Positions 60,424-64,000 of a stretch of 64,000 bases of DNA are shown here, one piece after another; position 1 is the first letter of the stretch; each line of letters opens with the position of its first letter. A model generated the notes under the pieces. The model saw only the letters and a list, made by a program, of their open reading frames with translations, ran no database searches and was not told where the DNA came from. The translations under genes and the position numbers were made by a program. The stretch is from Terrimicrobiaceae bacterium (GTDB lineage: Bacteria; Verrucomicrobiota; Verrucomicrobiia; Chthoniobacterales; Terrimicrobiaceae): positions 1-64,000 of the forward strand of contig JAGYIV010000008.1 in assembly GCA_018402345.1 (NCBI GenBank), written 5' to 3'.

Positions 60424-61344
60424 ATGGCGTCAATCCTGAAATCGCTTCGCGTTCTTTCCGACCCCGTGCGCCTGCGGTTGCTCCTGCTGCTGGGTGAAGA
60501 GGAACTGACCGTGGCCGAGTTGCAGGAAATCGTGGGCCTCGGACAGTCGCGCATTTCCTCCGGCCTTGCCCAACTCAAGGGCGAGGCATTCGTCGAGGAC
60601 CGGCGCGTGGGGAAAAATATCTTCTACCGCGCGGCAGACGATCTCGGCGGCGCCACGCTGGCGGTGCTTGCGGAGGCGCGCTCGGAACTCAAGGAGACCG
60701 CCAATGACAAGACGCACTTGGCCTTTGTCCTCAAGAAACGCAAGGACCGCGCGGCGGAATACTTCAACAAGCTCGCCGGCCGCTTTAGTCGCACCTACGT
60801 GCCCGGACGCTCATGGGAGGCTCTCTCCCACGCCCTGCTCCGTCTTCTCCCGCCCATGGTGATCGCCGACCTCGGCGCCGGCGAGGGCACGCTCTCACAA
60901 CTCATGGCCCGCACGGCAAAGCGCGTCATCGCCGTGGACAATTCCGAAAAAATGGTCGAGTTCGGCGCGAGCCTCGCCAAGGAACACGGATTCCAAAACC
61001 TCGAATACCGCCTCGGCGACCTCGAGGACCCGCCGATCCAAAGCGGTTCGGTGGATCTCGCCCTCTTCAGCCAGGCCCTCCACCACGCATCAACTCCCCA
61101 ACGCGCCCTCGACGCCGCACACCGTATCCTGAAGCCCAGCGGCCGCGTCATGATCCTCGACCTTCTCAACCACACCCAGGAACAAACCCGCAAACTCTAC
61201 GGCCACGTCTGGCTGGGCTTCTCAGAGATCGAACTCCAACGACTCCTCAAAAAAGCAGGCTTCGCCAAAATCGAAACCTCCATCGTCTCCCGCGAAACCG
61301 AATCCCCCTTTTTCCAAACCCTCCTCGCCACCGGAGTCAAATAG
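60424..61344 (+). CDS. ArsR-family regulator fused to a SAM methyltransferase
   Basis: 306 residues. Residues 1-90 are an ArsR-type winged helix ([20 protein letters not shown], then [20 protein letters not shown]). From about 140 it is a class I methyltransferase: [20 protein letters not shown] is motif [19 protein letters not shown] is motif II-III, then [15 protein letters not shown]. It lacks the metal-binding Cys of classic ArsR proteins. The divergent position next to metK (and ahcY downstream) suggests that it senses SAM or SAH and regulates the methyl cycle, like SahR-type regulators; this last point is inference. Confidence 0.88.
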   Translation: MASILKSLRVLSDPVRLRLLLLLGEEELTVAELQEIVGLGQSRISSGLAQLKGEAFVEDRRVGKNIFYRAADDLGGATLAVLAEARSELKETANDKTHLAFVLKKRKDRAAEYFNKLAGRFSRTYVPGRSWEALSHALLRLLPPMVIADLGAGEGTLSQLMARTAKRVIAVDNSEKMVEFGASLAKEHGFQNLEYRLGDLEDPPIQSGSVDLALFSQALHHASTPQRALDAAHRILKPSGRVMILDLLNHTQEQTRKLYGHVWLGFSEIELQRLLKKAGFAKIETSIVSRETESPFFQTLLATGVK

Positions 61345-61364
61345 TCCCGCAGCGAAAGACAGGA

Positions 61365-61898
61365 TCAATCCCAGGACCGGACTTGAAAGCGCGCGTTGGA
61401 AGTCACATTCCACACACCCACTTTTTTGCGCAACGTCGTGGAACCGGTCGCGACGCCATTCGTGGAAACGGAAATCGTGTTGTCGTAGTCGCTGTCCAAC
61501 GCGATCGAGTAGGGCACAGCAGAGTTCCAAGGATCGCAAAATCCGGCGGCATTAGTGCCGCCCTTTCCTTTTTTCCACTCCTGCGCTTCCAAAAACACAA
61601 TCTTGCGCGGGTTGTTTGCTATATCCTGTCCAGTGAGGATGTTCACGAGCGCCGACCCCACAGTCGTGGTGCCATTCCCACCCGGCAGCTTGCCGTATTC
61701 CGTCTCGTAGGCCGTCACCGCCGTCGCGATTTGAACAGCGCTGTTTTTGGCCTGCGCCTTGCGCGCCGAGTCGATCGCTCCATTCACAGCGGGAAACGCA
61801 AGGGAAGCCAGAATCGCGATGATCGAGATCACCACAAGCAACTCGATCAAGGTAAAACCGGAAATGGCAAGGCGGCGAGAGCGGGCGGAGGAGTTCAT
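61365..61898 (-). CDS. Type II secretion/type IV pilus-like pseudopilin
   Basis: 177 residues from ATG 61898. The prepilin motif GFTLIELLVVISIIAILASL follows a basic leader (MNSSARSRRLAIS) and would be cut after Gly. The rest (FPAVNGAIDSARKAQAKNSA, then AVTAYETEYGKLPGG) is like the long pseudopilins common in Verrucomicrobia and Planctomycetes. No secretion machinery genes are near; many such proteins are orphan pseudopilins. The sequence ends in a short beta domain (FQVRSWD). Confidence 0.88.
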   Translation of the reverse strand: MNSSARSRRLAISGFTLIELLVVISIIAILASLAFPAVNGAIDSARKAQAKNSAVQIATAVTAYETEYGKLPGGNGTTTVGSALVNILTGQDIANNPRKIVFLEAQEWKKGKGGTNAAGFCDPWNSAVPYSIALDSDYDNTISVSTNGVATGSTTLRKKVGVWNVTSNARFQVRSWD

Positions 61899-61950
61899 GC
61901 CACGAACAATGCCCAAAACCACCCGCCTCTTGCAACAAGTTCCCAGCACC

Positions 61951-62457
61951 TCAACTCCCCGTGCCGATGTATCGGGCGCGGTAACCGTCGAAATCTCCCA
62001 TCTCACCCACAGGTGGCACCGAGCGCATGTCATAGACCGTGTCACTGACGATCCGACCGACATTGATGTCGTAGATCATGACCTGCGCCTTGCCTTGGGC
62101 GCGGGTGTCCTCCGTGCGCACGGCGATGTAGCGCGTCGAGCGCTTGGAGAATTCGCCGGTGCGCGCGACATACTCCCTCGCCCGGTCCTCTGCCACTTGA
62201 CGCTGCCGCGCGCTCGCCTGTTTTTTGGCGATCAAATACGTCCCACCACCGGCAAGAACGGCAGCCCCTGCAGTCACCGGGATCGTCACCGCCGGATTCA
62301 CCCCAGTCAGCGCCAGAGGCAAGCCGACAGCCAACCCAGTCGCCGCACCCGCGATCGCCGCATTCTCACCCGGAGTCAGATTCGAGCAACCGGACAAAAC
62401 AAACGAAGCCGCCACGGGAACCATGGCGATCCGAACAAACTTGGTGGATTTCATCAT
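61951..62457 (-). CDS. Lipoprotein with glycine-zipper-like region
   Basis: 168 residues from ATG 62457. Lipobox in AASFVLSGCSNLTPG. Residues 27-70 (AAIAGAATGLAVGLPLALTG) form a Gly/Ala zipper, often membrane-associated, and the C-terminal half (YIAVRTEDTRAQGKAQVMIY, then DINVGRIVSDTVYDMRSVPP) is a small ordered domain. No named family recognised. It lies downstream of the tRNA-Arg gene on the opposite strand. Confidence 0.75.
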   Translation of the reverse strand: MMKSTKFVRIAMVPVAASFVLSGCSNLTPGENAAIAGAATGLAVGLPLALTGVNPAVTIPVTAGAAVLAGGGTYLIAKKQASARQRQVAEDRAREYVARTGEFSKRSTRYIAVRTEDTRAQGKAQVMIYDINVGRIVSDTVYDMRSVPPVGEMGDFDGYRARYIGTGS

Positions 62458-62589
62458 AGCGATAGAAACCATATCCGCATTCGGCATCGAAACAAGCCCC
62501 CCCCTGCTGGCTCGCTTGATTTGAAAAATTAAAAAAAACGCCATTGACTCCAACCCCAATTTCCCCTTTATTACGCGTCCCTTTTCAAA

Positions 62590-62663
62590 GCAGCCGTAGC
62601 TCAATTGGATAGAGCATCTGACTACGGATCAGAAGGTTAAAGGTTCAAGTCCTTTCGGCTGCA
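62590..62663 (+). tRNA. tRNA-Arg (ACG anticodon)
   Basis: 74 nt: acceptor GCAGCCG with CGGCTGC, D-arm AGCTCAATTGGATAGAGC, anticodon loop CTACGGA (anticodon ACG), T-arm GGTTCAAGTCC. The CCA is not encoded. It is a single tRNA between a lipoprotein gene and a hypothetical gene. Confidence 0.95.
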
Positions 62664-62780
62664 CTTCTCTTAAGAATCAACATCTTAAGCCCTCCAAAAA
62701 GTCCAAACAATCGTGTCGAAAAACGGGCTTGTGACAAATGAGTGACAAATAAAACCAGCTCTGCCTTCTCTGCGTGGAGC

Positions 62781-63161
62781 TCATTCCCGCTGCGGGCGGT
62801 GGGAAAAATGGGCGTTGTAGAGCAGCGTCCAAAATTCCTCGTAGGGCTCTAGCTTCGCCTTTTGATGGGGCGTCGCCTTGATCATGTCCTTGAAGTTATC
62901 GTAGTCGATCAGGGCCGCGAGCTTCGCCATCACGACATCCATCTCCTCCTGCGTGTTGAGATACACCCGATACGGATTGTCGCTTCGAGTGTATTCATGC
63001 ACCACAGGACGCTTCGCCAGATCCGGAGAAACGAGTTCCGCGAATCGCTTGAGGTCGTCCTTGTCGCGGCCAAGAATGTTGAAAAACTCTGGTCCATCAG
63101 GGTTGAGATGCGAGGGTTTTTTGGTGATCGAGTAGAAGCCGATTTTGGCGAGAATCCACAT
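62781..63161 (-). CDS. Hypothetical protein, 126 residues
   Basis: No family recognised. MWILAKIGFYSITKKPSHLN starts the protein, and NTQEEMDVVMAKLAALIDYD and ALIDYDNFKDMIKATPHQ are helical, with HEYTRSDNPYRVYL before them. The size, normal composition and absence of overlap support a real gene. The end, ALLYNAHFSHRPQRE or similar, is not diagnostic. It may belong with the neighbouring toxin-like gene, which is 259 bases away on the same strand. Confidence 0.6.
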   Translation of the reverse strand: MWILAKIGFYSITKKPSHLNPDGPEFFNILGRDKDDLKRFAELVSPDLAKRPVVHEYTRSDNPYRVYLNTQEEMDVVMAKLAALIDYDNFKDMIKATPHQKAKLEPYEEFWTLLYNAHFSHRPQRE

Positions 63162-63419
63162 GCAGAAAATCTACCACCCCACGCAAGAATAGAAAGCCCT
63201 TTGAGGCCCATCCCACCTAGCTTTCCCATCGTTTTCAGGAGATAAATCAAGCCCTCATTCTGCCTTTCAAAAAAGCACTCGCTTTTTTCATAGTTCACAC
63301 CTGTTTTTGGATAACTTTCCCACGTGAACAAACTGCCTCCCCTGACAACCCGGCGATCTCCAACGACGCCTCTTTCAAATCTCCGAAGCGCTCTCGCTTG
63401 AAGAGCGCAATCCAGTGCC

Positions 63420-64000
63420 TCACGTCCTTCTCATCGCCCAGAACCGGTCCAAGAAAGTCGGCCAACCGCTGGACCACTGCGTGAGCTTGCCCGGATCGCT
63501 TGCAAATTCTGGCGTGAGCGCCACTGGCATTCTCTTCGGCATCGTCGTGCCCCGCCGCGCAAAGGTATTTCGGACGGCCTCGCGCAGAATCGCGAGATCG
63601 AACTCCCTGTGGCGGCACAGCCAATCCAGATCGAAGAAATCTTTCATACGGCTGTTGGCCAGGCCAAGCACTGTGGCGGCTTCCAGTTTCTCGGCGATCA
63701 CCGTCTCCGGGGGATAGGCCAAAAGCCGCGCCTCGGGAAAACCAAGCAACTCCCGCCACTCCACCTCGATCGCCCCCGGGGTAATGGCATCTCCAAATCC
63801 CACATCGATCTGCACCCGCACCACCGCCCCTGCAAGCGTGGCATGCGTAACCACTCTCACGCCCTGATATTGCTGGTCTTCACGGATTGGAGCAGCTTCC
63901 ACCTTCCCCCAGATCAACCCATCCTCCGGCTCCACTGGGGTATCCAGAAGCATCTCAAAAAGCACCTTCAAGCTCTCCGGCGAAGCCTCCCCCGTTCCCA
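63420..64000 (-). CDS. AbiEii/AbiGii-type nucleotidyltransferase, 5' end off window
   Basis: Runs past the right edge; about 193 residues are visible, beginning GTGEASPESLKVLFEMLL in frame from 64000. YQGVRVVTHATLAGAVVRVQ, then IDVGFGDAITPGAIEVEW and NSRMKDFFDLDWLCRHREFD match the AbiEii toxin nucleotidyltransferase family. The gene reaches LTPEFASDPGKLTQW and then stops abnormally: the expected C-terminal helix (VVQRLADFLGPVLGDE) is coded in another frame on the same DNA, so a small deletion probably joined two GCAGTGG repeats. The cognate AbiEi antitoxin, if present, is outside the window. Confidence 0.8.
   Translation of the reverse strand, partial: GTGEASPESLKVLFEMLLDTPVEPEDGLIWGKVEAAPIREDQQYQGVRVVTHATLAGAVVRVQIDVGFGDAITPGAIEVEWRELLGFPEARLLAYPPETVIAEKLEAATVLGLANSRMKDFFDLDWLCRHREFDLAILREAVRNTFARRGTTMPKRMPVALTPEFASDPGKLTQWSSGWPTFLDRFWAMRRT

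Overview
The window is typical of a GC-rich, flagellated member of the Verrucomicrobiota. The best phylum marker is a 51-residue protein at 32677-32832 that reads as the 'small basic protein' family known from Verrucomicrobia, Chlamydiae and relatives. Shine-Dalgarno sequences are mostly absent, genes are packed with 4-base ATGA/GTGA overlaps, and many predicted proteins carry signal peptides or lipoboxes. Sequence evidence cannot fix the genus. A free-living aquatic or soil bacterium that degrades polysaccharides and supplements its energy with light is the simplest reading.

Layout: 1-2300 holds an IS1380-type transposase and an AbrB/PIN toxin-antitoxin pair. 2343-9700 is a minus-strand carbohydrate-use block (GH5-like hydrolase, FAD oxidoreductase, sodium:solute symporter, parallel beta-helix protein) containing a broken duplicate of the beta-helix gene. 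9847-14018 holds a frameshifted secreted protein, tRNA-Gln, a glycosyltransferase, a methyltransferase and a Fic-like protein with an altered active-site motif behind a repeat-flanked promoter. 14043-18440 is a ferric-iron-type ABC importer. 18535-24754 is a tightly overlapping ompA-like/glnD/FtsX-like operon. 24847-29687 holds dnaE and an SLC13 transporter. 29720-33333 holds a coiled-coil protein with a tiny lipoprotein, ribD, a pseudouridine synthase, the small basic protein and mscL. 33407-36421 holds flagellar genes (fliS, fliD and two accessory proteins). 36512-40641 holds hisI and an unusual roadblock-ExbB-ExbD-TonB-like-zinc ribbon-cNMP cluster. 40645-44775 holds dnaB, rplI, a J-domain/IscA pair, a lipoprotein and tmRNA.

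45512-51847 is a complete retinal-based phototrophy operon on the minus strand: proteorhodopsin, crtE, crtI, crtB, crtY and blh, in the order needed to go from prenyl diphosphates to beta-carotene to retinal to holo-rhodopsin. The crt-blh genes overlap or nearly touch. A 123-bp spacer with two strong hairpins separates the rhodopsin gene from crtE.

52231-64000 holds a DUF2071 protein, an amino-acid-type binding protein, a flagellin-like small protein, a PIN toxin-antitoxin pair bracketed by identical 28-bp repeats, comM, the methyl cycle pair ahcY/metK split by a four-helix-bundle cassette, a divergent ArsR-methyltransferase fusion with a palindromic operator at metK, a pseudopilin, a lipoprotein, tRNA-Arg, a hypothetical protein and a truncated AbiEii-type gene that runs off the end.

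Four otherwise well-conserved genes (a secreted protein, fliD, crtI, ahcY) each carry one small indel frameshift in a short repeat run. The recurrence points first to sequence or assembly error, and only second to real mutation or phase variation.
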